DNA of 64,000 bases from Fen-1298 sp050015675 (GTDB lineage Bacteria; Bacteroidota; Ignavibacteria; UBA10030): positions 8,487 to 72,486 of the forward strand of contig JBEKAY010000014.1 in assembly GCA_050015675.1 (NCBI GenBank), read 5' to 3'. Both the position numbers and the translations under genes were made by a program. The stretch's first letter is position 1; every line of letters starts with the position of its first letter. Below the pieces are notes generated by a model, which worked only from the letters and a program-made list of their open reading frames with translations, did no database searches and was not told the DNA's origin. Shown one piece after another: positions 9,113-19,145 of this stretch.

Positions 9113-9999
9113 TTTGGTCATTATTATATCTCTTGTTCATTATTGATATTCAATTACCATTGAAAACCTTCATCCATTCAATATCGCTAGTTCTGATAGC
9201 AGTATTCATCTTTGGTTGTCCTTCCAAGCATGAGGTACCAATTACAGTATCTCTCGTATCTACATCAAGGAGTGAGCACCTAGTCATGGGTAATCCAAGT
9301 GGTGCGGTCGACAGTGTTTCATACTCAAATAACTATCTGATGGAAAAGCCTCAATATGTTATCTCGTACAGTAGAGACCGTGGAATCCCGAATTGGGTGG
9401 CCTGGCACTTGGATAATACCTGGCTTGGCAATGTTCCACGAAAGGATACATTCCGTCCTGACAGCACATTGCCGGAGAATTGGTATCATGTGAGAAAAAC
9501 AAGCTACAATAGAAGTGGTTACGCCCGGGGGCATCATTGTCCCTCTGCAGATCGAACGAATACGGTCGAGGATAACTCAGCTACCTTTCTTATGACCAAT
9601 ATGATGCCTCAAGCAGCAAACAATAATTCCGGACCGTGGGAAAAGCTTGAAAAGTATTGTCGTAATCTCGTCAAGCAAGGTAAAGAATTATACATATATG
9701 CCGGAGGATATGGCTCTCAAGGTACTATCGATTATGGCCATGTTACAGTTCCATTGCATACCTGGAAAGTTATTTTGGTATTAGATAATGGTGATAATGA
9801 TTTAAGCCGAGTTACAACAACAACTCGTCTTATCGGTGTTGATATGCCAAATAGTAATGATCAAATCAGCAGGACAGACGATTGGAAATCCTATAGAATC
9901 TGTGTCGATAGCATTGAGGCTCGTACCGGTTTTAATTTCTTTTCAAATGTCCCAGATTCTGTTCAAGCAGTAATTGAAAGCGTTATTGATAGTCTCTGA
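9076..9999 (+). CDS. exported DNA/RNA non-specific endonuclease (NUC1 family)
   Basis: The catalytic region YARGHHCPSADRTNTVEDN, with FLMTNMMPQAANNNSGPWEK and LEKYCRNLVKQGKELYIYAGG, is the beta-beta-alpha-metal (DRGH-type) active site of Serratia-type/NucA nucleases; His in RGHH is the general base and Asn in NNNSGPW ligates metal. ATG 9076 has GGAGGAC but lies within repeat B and gives an unusually long leader. TTG 9160 gives a classical lipoprotein signal (MKTFIHSISL to IFGC). I consider a lipid-anchored nuclease likely and the annotated start uncertain. The role is probably extracellular nucleic-acid degradation. Confidence 0.88.
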   Translation: MVLTILHPIFCYFWSLLYLLFIIDIQLPLKTFIHSISLVLIAVFIFGCPSKHEVPITVSLVSTSRSEHLVMGNPSGAVDSVSYSNNYLMEKPQYVISYSRDRGIPNWVAWHLDNTWLGNVPRKDTFRPDSTLPENWYHVRKTSYNRSGYARGHHCPSADRTNTVEDNSATFLMTNMMPQAANNNSGPWEKLEKYCRNLVKQGKELYIYAGGYGSQGTIDYGHVTVPLHTWKVILVLDNGDNDLSRVTTTTRLIGVDMPNSNDQISRTDDWKSYRICVDSIEARTGFNFFSNVPDSVQAVIESVIDSL

Positions 10000-10085
10000 G
10001 AATAAGAGAATTGCTGACGAATTCAGAAAATGTAGTCTAAGGGAGGTTTGTTTTTAATTTATCCAAACATAGGGAGGGGCTATTT

Positions 10086-10568
10086 ATGAAAATACTTAAA
10101 TATTTATTTCTTACATCCGCTGCCATTTTCATTTTATTGCAGCTTATCTACTATCCTCAAATGCCGGATAATGTCGCGATTCATTTCAATGCGCGAGGAG
10201 AAGTTAACGGCTGGATACCTAAAAGTTTAAATCTTATGCTGAGTTATTTAATCATCTTTATTATCACCTTGTCATTCGGTGGTGTACCATATATTCTAAG
10301 AAACATTTCACCAGATATGATTAATGTTCCAAAGAAAGAATATTGGCTTAGTGGTAACAACAAAGATAAATTGATTTCGATTCTATCGAGTCACATGTAT
10401 TTCATCGGTTTAGTGACAAATCTTTTTTTGATCGTTATATTTCATCAATTATATGAATTCAATATTCGAGCTGTTGATAAGGTATCCGTTGTTATTATGA
10501 TCCCATATGGTGTTTTTCTTTTGGGTTCGATCGTCCATTTATTTGTTCGATTAAATAAACGTACTTGA
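10086..10568 (+). CDS. DUF1648 membrane protein
   Basis: The N-terminus has the DUF1648 pattern: YPQMPDNVAIHFNARGEVNG followed by WIPKSL. There are about four hydrophobic helices. DUF1648 occurs in SdpI-like immunity proteins and other small membrane proteins; the larger SdpI architecture is absent here. AGGGAGGGG precedes the ATG. The function is unknown. Confidence 0.8.
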   Translation: MKILKYLFLTSAAIFILLQLIYYPQMPDNVAIHFNARGEVNGWIPKSLNLMLSYLIIFIITLSFGGVPYILRNISPDMINVPKKEYWLSGNNKDKLISILSSHMYFIGLVTNLFLIVIFHQLYEFNIRAVDKVSVVIMIPYGVFLLGSIVHLFVRLNKRT

Positions 10569-11132
10569 GTAAATAATTCCGATTTCATAAACACTATTAG
10601 TATGAATTTGATCTATTATGGCACTTATTTTAGAGACGTATTGACAAATACCTAAACGTTACTTACCATATTCCCAATGCCGTCTCCCCGACGGCAATAG
10701 TTAGCCTCCCTTAGCCCTGGCGTCTGGTAGTGCGTCAGGGCTATTATTATTCAAAAAAAGCATTTTGATGGATCATCAAATTCCTGCATATATCTCATTA
10801 AATAACTCCTCTTCCTTAAAACAAGAAATTCCTTATTTTAAGGAGTTAACAGACAGAGTTAAAATAAATCACATTATTCCAGGAAACAGGAAATGGAAGA
10901 TACTGTTAGAATATCTCGTCAGAAACTTTACGATCAGGTCTATTCGATAATTTGATTTTGCATATTACATAGCATAAATTGAAACATATTATTAAGATAA
11001 TAGTAGCTATCAATGATAATTTTATAAGCGTTAGAAAGAGTAACAAATAATTCTATTACTTTGCAATATTTTCGTTTTTATAGTTATCACTAAAATTATC
11101 TATTAACAAATAACTCAAAAAGTGAGGGAATT
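10569..11132. other. gap holding the left direct repeat
   Basis: Apart from the double-hairpin repeat at 10679-10748, I see no supportable gene. A 61-codon open frame at 10765-10950 lacks any recognisable feature. The histidine phosphatase gene begins at 11133. Confidence 0.5.
10679..10748 (+). repeat. double-hairpin direct repeat, left copy
   Basis: It contains hairpin 1, GCCGTC-tcccc-GACGGC, a linker TAGTTAGCCTCCC, hairpin 2, AGCCCTGGCG-tctggtagtg-CGTCAGGGCT (10-bp stem, 10-base loop), then ATTATTATT. A copy about 92% identical lies at 21232-21304 in the same orientation. The hairpin 2 loop is identical in both copies, and the stem differences retain G-U pairing. The pair brackets the STAND/phosphotransfer module. 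Confidence 0.8.
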
Positions 11133-11768
11133 ATGAAGATATATTTTATTAGACATACTGAAGCCGATGATGATAGAAGAGATAGCTTCGGTGGCATTGC
11201 AGACGATCCCTTAATAGAAAGTGGAGAAATCTATGCAAAAAAAGTTGGTAAAGCGTTGGTTAATAAAAGAATCAATATAATTTATTCGAGTCCGTATATA
11301 CGCGCCAAGAAAACAGCTGAACTTATTAATGAATCTCTAAATATTAAAATCGTTGAGATTTATAATCTTAGGGAAAGAAATTCTTACGGGGTGTTAAGTG
11401 GTATAGAAAAAGTAAAAGCAAAAGAATTATTCCCTTCAATAATGCTTCGCATAGATCAAATGAAAAGAAAGGGATTGAAACCATCGAACTCTATAGAGAC
11501 TCTTCCTGGCGCTGAAATATATTTAGATTTGTTACTAAGAGTTAAAGATGCTATTGAACAAATTCTACGAGAGTGCGATAATTTAAAGTTTAACAATATA
11601 GTGATCGTGACGCATGGTGGGATTGCGTCAGCTTTTTTTAACGATCTTCTTAATATTCCTATAGAGCTTGAAAAGGGTGAAATTATTGTTTTAGAGGGTG
11701 ATTCATTAAATGAATTAAAGATAAATGAGAAAGAAACAAAAGATATCAAGAAAGAGTTGGTTTCATAG
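11133..11768 (+). CDS. histidine phosphatase superfamily protein
   Basis: This 211-residue protein begins MKIYFIRHTEADDDRRDSFG, with the catalytic RH(T) motif at residues 7-9. Further conserved elements are the YSSPYIRAKKTAELI arginine segment, LRERNSYG with the acid, and IVIVTHGGIASAFF with the second histidine. The family (phosphoglycerate mutase/SixA-like) removes phosphate from small molecules or phosphohistidine. GTGAGGG lies before the ATG. It heads the repeat-bracketed module, about 120 bases upstream of the STAND gene. Because a phosphohistidine-swivel enzyme lies three genes on, a SixA-like role on that protein is conceivable, but this is speculation. Confidence 0.9.
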   Translation: MKIYFIRHTEADDDRRDSFGGIADDPLIESGEIYAKKVGKALVNKRINIIYSSPYIRAKKTAELINESLNIKIVEIYNLRERNSYGVLSGIEKVKAKELFPSIMLRIDQMKRKGLKPSNSIETLPGAEIYLDLLLRVKDAIEQILRECDNLKFNNIVIVTHGGIASAFFNDLLNIPIELEKGEIIVLEGDSLNELKINEKETKDIKKELVS

Positions 11769-11888
11769 TAATTATTTCAATTTGTTTGAAAAATAAAAGA
11801 ATTTGGAACTAAATTATTATATTTATTTTATAAGAAAACTTTTCCTCTGTCTTCCCTTATTAAGTTTTCCGAAAAAAGAACATTATTG

Positions 11889-14800
11889 ATGAATGGAAAC
11901 TTGTTTATGAAGCATAATGTTAAAACTCAAATCATAAATACTAGAAGAATAAGTAGAAATCAGCAGGTAGATACTCCTTGCATTGTTTTTCTTACTGATT
12001 TTTGGGGAAGACAAAATGGTGGAATCAACTCTTTCAATATTGACCTATGTAAATCCGTAGCAAAAATTGTTCCTCTTCCATACAAGATTATTTGTATTGT
12101 CACAGAAGCCGACCAGAGTGCCATAAATGATGCGCGAAAGGCCGGAGTTCTTCTTATCCCAGTCAATATTAGTAGTCATAAATTAGAAATTGATTATGCA
12201 GATAAAGTATTGCGTGTATTACGGAATAATTCAGTTAATCATGTAGAGTGGTGGATAGGACATGATACAATATCAGGAAAGATAGCACTAAAATTACAAG
12301 AATTGCATAAAGATGGAAAGTCAAAAGTCTCTATTATCCATCATATGGATTACGAAGCCTATAAAATATTTCAAAATGAAAAATCAGAAGTTGTATTTAA
12401 ACGACATATAAATCAAGAACATTTGTTCTCAGGGGCAGATAAAGTATTTGCTGTAGGACCGTATTTAGAAGATTCGGCAAAAGATTTATGTGGCAAAGAT
12501 GTTACTTGCTTAATACCAGGATTAACAGAAGATGTCAAAGGAAAACCTACTCCAAATGTCTTCAAGGCTATCACTTTTGGAAGATTGGAAAAAAAAGGCG
12601 ATAAAGTCAAACAACCATTGCTTGCGATAAAAGCATTAGGAGTTGCCCATAGGACATATACAAATACAATAGATAATCCTATTCCAATTAAGATGTTGCT
12701 TATTGGAGTAGATAAAAATTCAAAAAGAATAGAAGAATTGCAGAAAATTGGGAGAGAATTTGCTGAACGAGAAATACCAATTATTGCTATTCCTTATTTG
12801 AATGATCGAGGGCAATTGCTAAATGAACTAAGTAAGTGTAATGTCTGTATGATGTTATCTCTTCATGAAGGTTTTGGGTTGGTCGGTTGGGAATCCATTG
12901 CAGCTGAAGTTCCTGTTATAATATCACGTAATAGTGGCCTGTACAAATTTTTGTATCAATTAGGTGGTATGGCTCTAGGGTGTATTCATCATGTTGATAT
13001 TACGGGTATTGAGAGCAAAGATATTAAGAGTGTCTCAGAATCTCTGTTACGAGTCTTTACTAATCCGAGCAAAAGTAAAAATGATATTCAACAACTTAAA
13101 AATTTACTATTACAAAAAGGTTATACTTGGGACGGTACGGCGCAGGTATTTCTTGATTCTCTCGGAATTCCGGTAAAATTAAAAATTAATAAATCTCCCT
13201 ATAAATTCCTTAGTTCCTATGAAGAAAGTGATCAATCCATTTTCTTTGGTAGAGGGAAAGAGATCAATGATTTCTGGCATCAAATCCAAGGTAGCAATTT
13301 GATGTTACTCTTTGGGAAATCCGGCGTTGGCAAAACATCGTTTCTCCGCGCTGGAATTATTCCAAAGTTATATGAAGAAAATTTCGAACCAATTTATATC
13401 AAATGTAATAATCACCCTCTTAGAGCAATTTGGGAAAAATCATATGAACTCGTGCAGAGGTATCACAAAAAAATAGCGACTAAAATTATTTCAGATAATT
13501 TAAATAGCGACAGACTAATTGATTTTTTGGGTGAACTTAATGCTAAATCAAATAAAACCATTGTAATAATTGTTGATCAATTTGAGGAATTTTTTATCCT
13601 TCCTGATGAAAGGACGAGGAGAGATTTTATCCAATTTTTGACCAAGCTATCAGAAAATAATGATATTGGAATCAAGATTATCCTATCGTTCCGAGAAGAT
13701 TTTTTTGTAGAAATGCATGATATCGGGAAAAGCATTAATTCCATATTTAATTTTAGGTTTCGATTAAAGGAATTGTCTATTGAAAAAGCTAAAGAGTCGA
13801 TTCTTGGTCCCCTTAAATATTCTCATTTATCTATTGAGGAGGGTCTAATAGATACTATTGTAAACAGTCTTTCTAAGAAAAAATTGATTGAACCAACTCA
13901 ATTACAGATTGTTTGTTTTACTCTATATAATCGAATGAGCGGAAGTGTAAACGAGATTAGAATTGAGGATTACGAAGATTTAGGTGGTGTTAAGGGTATA
14001 TTAACTGATTATGTTGACTATGCTCTTGAACCTTTTGATAGTTCTCAAAATGAAATAGCAAAAGAAATAATGAAGTCGATGGTTTCATCAAGAAATACAA
14101 AGGTGCCATTATCTAGGGCGGAAATCAATGAATTAAAATATTCTTCTAATTGCATAAAATACTCCGAAGTAAATAATATTCTGAACGAATTAGTAGATCG
14201 TCGATTAGCAACTAGAACCGTTGATTCAGGTAATGAAATCTTTGAATTGACTCATGAATATTTGATAAATAGGATAAAAGATTGGATCGATGCTGAACAG
14301 TACAAAATAAAAGAGGCTCAGGATATATTAAGACAAGAAGAAAATAATTGGAAAAATCACAAAACGCTTATGGCGTTAACGATTTTTAGATATGTAAATA
14401 ATTATAAAGATAAACTTATCCTCGATAGTTATAAAAAGGGATTATTATTACGTACGGCGATCGAATATGACCTAGATTTAGATTATTGGGTTAAATTAAA
14501 CGATGGTAATTTAAAATGTCTTGAATTTATTTTTGATGCTTTGAATTCAAAAAATAATAACGTGATACGAATTGCCTGTATTATATTGCTTCAGTTTGAT
14601 CTTGAAATAAAAGATGTCAACCGAGTGCTAGATATTATTGAGGAAATTGGCAATCCGAATGTATTGCACAGAATAAGAGAAATTAACCGTACGAATAATA
14701 GAATTGGTGAGAGCCTTATTGTTAGAGTAAAAAATAGAATCGAAAAAAGACAATTAAAGAATATGGTGAAAGTAGAAGGTGGAAAATTCTTAATGGGGAG

Positions 14801-15416
14801 AGATAAGATAGAAATTGATAAAATAATTGGTCAGGGCGTGCCGTCTAAATGGTTTGTGAATGAATATCCAAAACGAGAATTATTCGTAGGCTCTTTTCTT
14901 ATCGATAGATATCTTGTTACAAATCTTGAATATCAGGAATTTAATACAAGCCATATATATCCAGAAGGAGATGAAAAAAAACCAGCAACAAATGTTAGCT
15001 GGGTTGATGCAAAAAAATATGCTGAATGGCTCAATAAGGATTTACCGACTGAAGAAGAATGGGAAAAAGCTGCTCGAGGGATAGATGGAAGATTATTTCC
15101 ATGGGGAAATAAATGGGATCCAAAGAAATGTAACACTAGACTTTCAGGAATTGGTGGAAAAACAGATATTGATAAGTATCCAGATGGTCAAAGTCCTTAT
15201 GGCTGTTATGATATGGCCGGTAATGTGTGGGAGTGGACCAAAACTTTTAAGGAAGATAATGATACGGCCATAGTTAAGGGTGGCTCTTGGAGTAAATTCG
15301 GTATTCTGCCTTGGTGTTCTTATCGTTTCGATTATGAAGTTAGAGAAGGACAACAGAATGTAGGATTTAGGTGTGTTTTACGAATGCCTACCATCACAAA
15401 AAGGGAAAAGAAGTAA
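11889..15416 (+). CDS. glycosyltransferase - nSTAND1 NTPase - FGE-sulfatase fusion
   Basis: The start is ATG 11889 (a TTG lies three bases earlier). Residues of about 30-430 form a GT4-type glycosyltransferase: TDFWGRQNGGINSFN, ITFGRLEKKGDKVKQP and the donor site MMLSLHEGFGLVGWESIAAE. From about 437 (SIFFGRGKEI) comes an nSTAND1 NTPase with Walker A FGKSGVGKTSFLRAG (about 477), Walker B IVIIVDQFEEFF (about 558), sensor-like LSFREDFFVEM and PTQLQIVCFTLYNRM. An alpha-helical stretch is followed from about 960 by an FGE-sulfatase domain (GGKFLMG, VSWVDAKKYAEWLNKDLPTE, GNVWEW, VKGGSW, VGFRCV). nSTANDs are switch ATPases of bacterial conflict systems; FGE domains are C-type-lectin-like binding modules. 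The combination suggests a sensor/effector, probably cytoplasmic. Confidence 0.9.
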   Translation: MNGNLFMKHNVKTQIINTRRISRNQQVDTPCIVFLTDFWGRQNGGINSFNIDLCKSVAKIVPLPYKIICIVTEADQSAINDARKAGVLLIPVNISSHKLEIDYADKVLRVLRNNSVNHVEWWIGHDTISGKIALKLQELHKDGKSKVSIIHHMDYEAYKIFQNEKSEVVFKRHINQEHLFSGADKVFAVGPYLEDSAKDLCGKDVTCLIPGLTEDVKGKPTPNVFKAITFGRLEKKGDKVKQPLLAIKALGVAHRTYTNTIDNPIPIKMLLIGVDKNSKRIEELQKIGREFAEREIPIIAIPYLNDRGQLLNELSKCNVCMMLSLHEGFGLVGWESIAAEVPVIISRNSGLYKFLYQLGGMALGCIHHVDITGIESKDIKSVSESLLRVFTNPSKSKNDIQQLKNLLLQKGYTWDGTAQVFLDSLGIPVKLKINKSPYKFLSSYEESDQSIFFGRGKEINDFWHQIQGSNLMLLFGKSGVGKTSFLRAGIIPKLYEENFEPIYIKCNNHPLRAIWEKSYELVQRYHKKIATKIISDNLNSDRLIDFLGELNAKSNKTIVIIVDQFEEFFILPDERTRRDFIQFLTKLSENNDIGIKIILSFREDFFVEMHDIGKSINSIFNFRFRLKELSIEKAKESILGPLKYSHLSIEEGLIDTIVNSLSKKKLIEPTQLQIVCFTLYNRMSGSVNEIRIEDYEDLGGVKGILTDYVDYALEPFDSSQNEIAKEIMKSMVSSRNTKVPLSRAEINELKYSSNCIKYSEVNNILNELVDRRLATRTVDSGNEIFELTHEYLINRIKDWIDAEQYKIKEAQDILRQEENNWKNHKTLMALTIFRYVNNYKDKLILDSYKKGLLLRTAIEYDLDLDYWVKLNDGNLKCLEFIFDALNSKNNNVIRIACIILLQFDLEIKDVNRVLDIIEEIGNPNVLHRIREINRTNNRIGESLIVRVKNRIEKRQLKNMVKVEGGKFLMGRDKIEIDKIIGQGVPSKWFVNEYPKRELFVGSFLIDRYLVTNLEYQEFNTSHIYPEGDEKKPATNVSWVDAKKYAEWLNKDLPTEEEWEKAARGIDGRLFPWGNKWDPKKCNTRLSGIGGKTDIDKYPDGQSPYGCYDMAGNVWEWTKTFKEDNDTAIVKGGSWSKFGILPWCSYRFDYEVREGQQNVGFRCVLRMPTITKREKK

Positions 15417-15429
15417 TTAACAAGTTCAT

Positions 15430-15879
15430 ATGCGTCAAATGACAACGACATCAGCGGGTGGCATAATCCTGCGACATGAATCAGATATATATTATGTGGT
15501 AGTAGTAGAATTAGTAAACAATGTTGAGAAGAAATGGGCGCCAATCCTGCGTCAACTTCCTAAGGGACGATGTGAAAAAGGTGAAACGTTTGAAGAAACC
15601 GCTTTGAGAGAAGTATTTGAGGAAACTGGCTATAAAACAAAAATTATTTCAAAAGCCGGAGAAGCAAAATGGTCTTATTATAGAGAAGATGTTTTTTGGG
15701 AGGAAACTGTGCATTATTTTTTTATGACCCCACTTTCACTTTCAGCTGAACAGCATGATCGAGAATTTGACTATGTCCAATGGATGCCTATAGAAGAGGT
15801 TTGCGAAAAGTTATCTTATCCAGAAGAACGCCAATTGATAAATCACATCTTTAACCATAACTCACACAAATTTGTTTAG
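15430..15879 (+). CDS. Nudix hydrolase
   Basis: It has a complete Nudix box, GRCEKGETFEETALREVFEE then TG (about residues 48-70), satisfying GX5EX7REUXEEXGU, with LRQLPKGR upstream and YVQWMPIEEV later. At 149 residues it is a single-domain hydrolase. The substrate is probably a nucleoside diphosphate derivative or diadenosine polyphosphate; the QWMPIEEV segment is common in Ap4A-like and diphosphoinositol-type members, but I cannot assign it. It lies 13 bases after the STAND gene, the same operon. Confidence 0.93.
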   Translation: MRQMTTTSAGGIILRHESDIYYVVVVELVNNVEKKWAPILRQLPKGRCEKGETFEETALREVFEETGYKTKIISKAGEAKWSYYREDVFWEETVHYFFMTPLSLSAEQHDREFDYVQWMPIEEVCEKLSYPEERQLINHIFNHNSHKFV

Positions 15880-15890
15880 GTTTAGGAGTT

Positions 15891-18296
15891 GTGTTGAATC
15901 AATCTAAAGTTGAGGTACTCAGTCTATTAACTAAAGTACTTAAAAGATCTATAGTTAATCCATTCTTTTCCTTTTCCGTAAATCAATGGTATAATAATCA
16001 AACTGAAATAATCTCTCAATTGAGATCATTCTTTAATGGAGATCAAATAATTATTATACGAAGTTCGGCCTCTGATGAAGATAATACAATCAATTCTTTA
16101 GCTGGTCATTATTGTAGTGTTCCTAACGTCCATTCTCAAGATACTTATCAGCTGTGTCATGCAATAGATAGAGTAATCAACTCCTATAAACAACCGAATA
16201 GGTCTTTAAAAGCTGATGATATGCTAATTGCACAATTACAATTGTGCAATGTGACAAAAAGTGGTGTGATATTGACAAGGGAGTTTCAAAAAGGACTTCC
16301 ATATTATGTCATTAATTTCGATGATCAAACATCCAAGACTAATATAGTCACGAGCGGAGGTGCTAGTAAGGCGTTATGGATTGCAAAATGGCAGAATATT
16401 CAAGAAATGCCAAATGAGTGGCAAAATATTATTCTAAGTATTCAGGAGATAGAAAATATATACCCTCATAGAGTTCTTGCTATCGAATTTGCATCAGATA
16501 TAAATAATAATGTACATATATTCCAAGTGAGAGAAATTCATATTCGCAATCCCATCTCTTCTACAAATGAAACATCGATAGAGTATAAATGTCATGCTGA
16601 ATTAATTTCTCAACTCAAGGATCAATTCTGTTTTTACGGTGATTGTAGCAGTGTCCTACCTGGTGATTATACGATCTTTTCTGATATGTCGGACTGGAAT
16701 CCAGCAGAAATTATTGGAAGTAGACCGAATAATTTCGATTATTCGCTTTATAGATATCTCGTAACACAATCGGTATGGAATGAAGCTCGAGTATCTTTGA
16801 ATTATATAGATGTATCTCCTTTTGAGTTAATGCAATTGATTGGAGATAAGCCATATATCGATACACGCGTATGTTTTAATTCGTTAACGCCAGCAAACCT
16901 TAATCAATCTCTAAGGCCTAGACTTATTAATTATTACCTTAATAAACTTCGTCGTTCTCCACAATTACAAGATAAAGTCGAATTTGAGGTTGTTTTTACT
17001 TGTTATGATTCTTCTTTTTCCTCTCGGGAAGATGACCTTCTGGAAAGTGGTTTTTCACATTCTGAAATACAAGAGTTAAAAAATAATCTTTTATGCTTCA
17101 CAAATAATTTGTTGAAGAATACAGCTAACATCCTATCATCTGATTTTAGAAATATCAATAATTATGACAATTATTTAAATGGATTCATAGATAAACCAGC
17201 CCCACTTTCATATAAACAACTGTTTCAAAAATCATTTGCTCTTTTAGAAAATTGCCGAAACGAAGGTGTGTATATATTCTCGAGAATTGCACGACTTGCG
17301 TTCGTTTATCAAGCCTTTTTAAGAGGATTTCAAAAAATTGATATTGTCGATCGTTCTTTTATAAATGCGATTATGAATTCGATAAATTCCATTACGACTG
17401 ATTTCATGAATGATTTGATTTTGTTAAATAGAGGTGATATTCAGGAAAAGGAATTTCAAAATAAATATGGTCATCTACGCCCTGGCATGTATAATATTAT
17501 GGCTCAGCGTTATGACTATGATTTGAATATATTTAAGAATAAGGATCTTTCGACATTAAAGATCAGAGAAAAGACGCCTTTGAAAATCACTACTGATATT
17601 TCATCGAGGATTGAACGTGCCTTATTGCATGAAAATATAAGCTGTAGTACAGATATGATGATTAGATATATTGAACAAACTATTCAATACCGCGAATATT
17701 CTAAATATATATTTTCAAAAGCTGTCTCAAGCGCAATTGAAACAATTGTATTAGCATTCGAGAAGTTAGATATCCCGCGTCAAGATGCTGCAATGTTGGA
17801 TATTAGTATGATCAAAAATATATTGAATTTAAAAAATATAGATAAAATAAATATTAGGAAGATGTTTTATGAAATGATTGATATGAACCGAAAAACAAAA
17901 AATGCATATGAACGCATTGTTTTACCATCGGTAATCACTGATTCAAATGATTTATCGAATGTGCCCTTTTATGCTTCATCGCCAGTATTTGTTACTAATA
18001 ATGTAGTTGAAGGAGATGTGTTGCAATTGGATATAGGAATGATTAACTGTCATAATAAAATAGATGGGAAAATTGTATTGATTGAAAATGCAGATCCCGG
18101 ATATGATTGGATATTTGCTCGAAATCCAAGAGCATTAGTAACTAAATATGGTGGTGTAGCTTCTCATATGGCAATCCGTTGTTATGAATTGTCTCTGCCA
18201 GCTATCATTGGTTGTGGCGATATGTATTTTGAAAGAATTAAAAATGCATTCAAAATTAAAATTGATGGTAATTCACATCAAATAATTACATTCTGA
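15891..18296 (+). CDS. PEP-dikinase / rifampin-phosphotransferase-like enzyme
   Basis: The start is GTG 15891 or TTG 15894, both after TTTAGGAG. The N-terminal part (about 1-215) resembles the ATP-grasp domain of pyruvate phosphate dikinase (IIIIRSSASDEDNTINSLAG, IFQVREIH). The C-terminal domain is the phosphohistidine swivel domain, LVTKYGGVASHMAIRCYELS with LPAIIGCGD, with the phosphorylatable His in ASHMAI. The middle is helical and lacks the PEP-binding TIM barrel, giving the ATP-grasp/variable/His architecture of rifampin phosphotransferase. Such enzymes transfer a phosphate from ATP via His to a small-molecule acceptor. The acceptor is unknown; the neighbouring nucleotidyltransferase and Nudix genes suggest a nucleotide-linked intermediate (inference). 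Confidence 0.85.
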   Translation: MLNQSKVEVLSLLTKVLKRSIVNPFFSFSVNQWYNNQTEIISQLRSFFNGDQIIIIRSSASDEDNTINSLAGHYCSVPNVHSQDTYQLCHAIDRVINSYKQPNRSLKADDMLIAQLQLCNVTKSGVILTREFQKGLPYYVINFDDQTSKTNIVTSGGASKALWIAKWQNIQEMPNEWQNIILSIQEIENIYPHRVLAIEFASDINNNVHIFQVREIHIRNPISSTNETSIEYKCHAELISQLKDQFCFYGDCSSVLPGDYTIFSDMSDWNPAEIIGSRPNNFDYSLYRYLVTQSVWNEARVSLNYIDVSPFELMQLIGDKPYIDTRVCFNSLTPANLNQSLRPRLINYYLNKLRRSPQLQDKVEFEVVFTCYDSSFSSREDDLLESGFSHSEIQELKNNLLCFTNNLLKNTANILSSDFRNINNYDNYLNGFIDKPAPLSYKQLFQKSFALLENCRNEGVYIFSRIARLAFVYQAFLRGFQKIDIVDRSFINAIMNSINSITTDFMNDLILLNRGDIQEKEFQNKYGHLRPGMYNIMAQRYDYDLNIFKNKDLSTLKIREKTPLKITTDISSRIERALLHENISCSTDMMIRYIEQTIQYREYSKYIFSKAVSSAIETIVLAFEKLDIPRQDAAMLDISMIKNILNLKNIDKINIRKMFYEMIDMNRKTKNAYERIVLPSVITDSNDLSNVPFYASSPVFVTNNVVEGDVLQLDIGMINCHNKIDGKIVLIENADPGYDWIFARNPRALVTKYGGVASHMAIRCYELSLPAIIGCGDMYFERIKNAFKIKIDGNSHQIITF

Positions 18297-18343
18297 CAAT
18301 GGTTGAATGTAATTTTTCATCATGACTTAAAAATTGGGCTAAA

Positions 18344-19129
18344 ATGAAAGCAATAATCTTAGCAGCTGGAGAAGGAACAAGACTTCATAAGTATACTAAA
18401 GGTATGCCAAAATGTATGCTTAGTATAGGTGGTGTCTCGATAATAGAACGTCAAATAGACATTTTAAGAGATTTTGGAATAGATGACATTATTATTGTTA
18501 GAAATAAACATTTTAATGAGTTAAATATCAAAGGTGTCCGATATTATATGAACAATATGCCCAACACCAATATGGTATATTCTCTTTTTTGCGCTGAAAA
18601 AGAGTTGGACACTGATCTTATTATCACTTATGGGGATATACTTTATGATAAGAGTGTAATAAAAAAGATTATGGATTCAAATTCATATGATATTTCTGTG
18701 GTCGTTGATATGACGTGGATTAAGTACTATACTGCACGTTTTACAGATCCATATGAAGATGCAGAAAGTTTAGTTTTAGAAAATGATGGACGAATATTAA
18801 ACATTGGCGAATTCCATCCTTCACCTGAACAGATCCAAGCTCAATATATTGGGGTGATTAAACTTTCTAAATCAGGGAGTGAATACTTTAATAGGTTTTA
18901 TAATACTGCAAAAGAAATATTTTGGAATAAACCATGGATAAGAAATAAATTGTTTCAACAGATATATATGACGGATTATTTGCAGGCAATTATTGACAAT
19001 GGAATACCTATATATAGCATTCCAATCGAAGGAGGCTGGTTAGAATTCGATACTGAGAAGGATTACGAAAATGTGATAAAATGGCACGCAGATGGTACAC
19101 TTAGAAATTATTGTTCAATTGAATATTAA
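18344..19129 (+). CDS. LicC-like sugar/choline-phosphate nucleotidyltransferase
   Basis: The N-terminal NTP-transferase signature is MKAIILAAGEGTRLHKYTKG then MPKCMLSIGG. It is followed by MNNMPNTNMVYSLFCAE and the metal-binding ITYGDILYD, and ends with GGWLEFDTEKDYE. At 261 residues it matches the LicC/phosphocholine cytidylyltransferase or phosphonate-type group, which activates a phosphorylated alcohol or acid as an NDP or NMP ester. It is co-directional with the PEP-dikinase-like gene 47 bases upstream, suggesting phosphorylation followed by nucleotide activation of one substrate. Confidence 0.9.
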   Translation: MKAIILAAGEGTRLHKYTKGMPKCMLSIGGVSIIERQIDILRDFGIDDIIIVRNKHFNELNIKGVRYYMNNMPNTNMVYSLFCAEKELDTDLIITYGDILYDKSVIKKIMDSNSYDISVVVDMTWIKYYTARFTDPYEDAESLVLENDGRILNIGEFHPSPEQIQAQYIGVIKLSKSGSEYFNRFYNTAKEIFWNKPWIRNKLFQQIYMTDYLQAIIDNGIPIYSIPIEGGWLEFDTEKDYENVIKWHADGTLRNYCSIEY

Positions 19130-19145
19130 TAATAAATAATAATTT

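Noticed and set aside
10679..10748. Double-hairpin repeat read as an integron attC site or simple terminator
   Set aside because: The GTTAGCC word does not satisfy the GTTRRRY core, no integrase or cassette layout is present, and the right copy lies between divergent gene starts, which argues against a plain terminator.
11889..15416. Diversity-generating retroelement target in the FGE domain
   Set aside because: No reverse transcriptase or template repeat is visible in the window, so diversification is not claimed.
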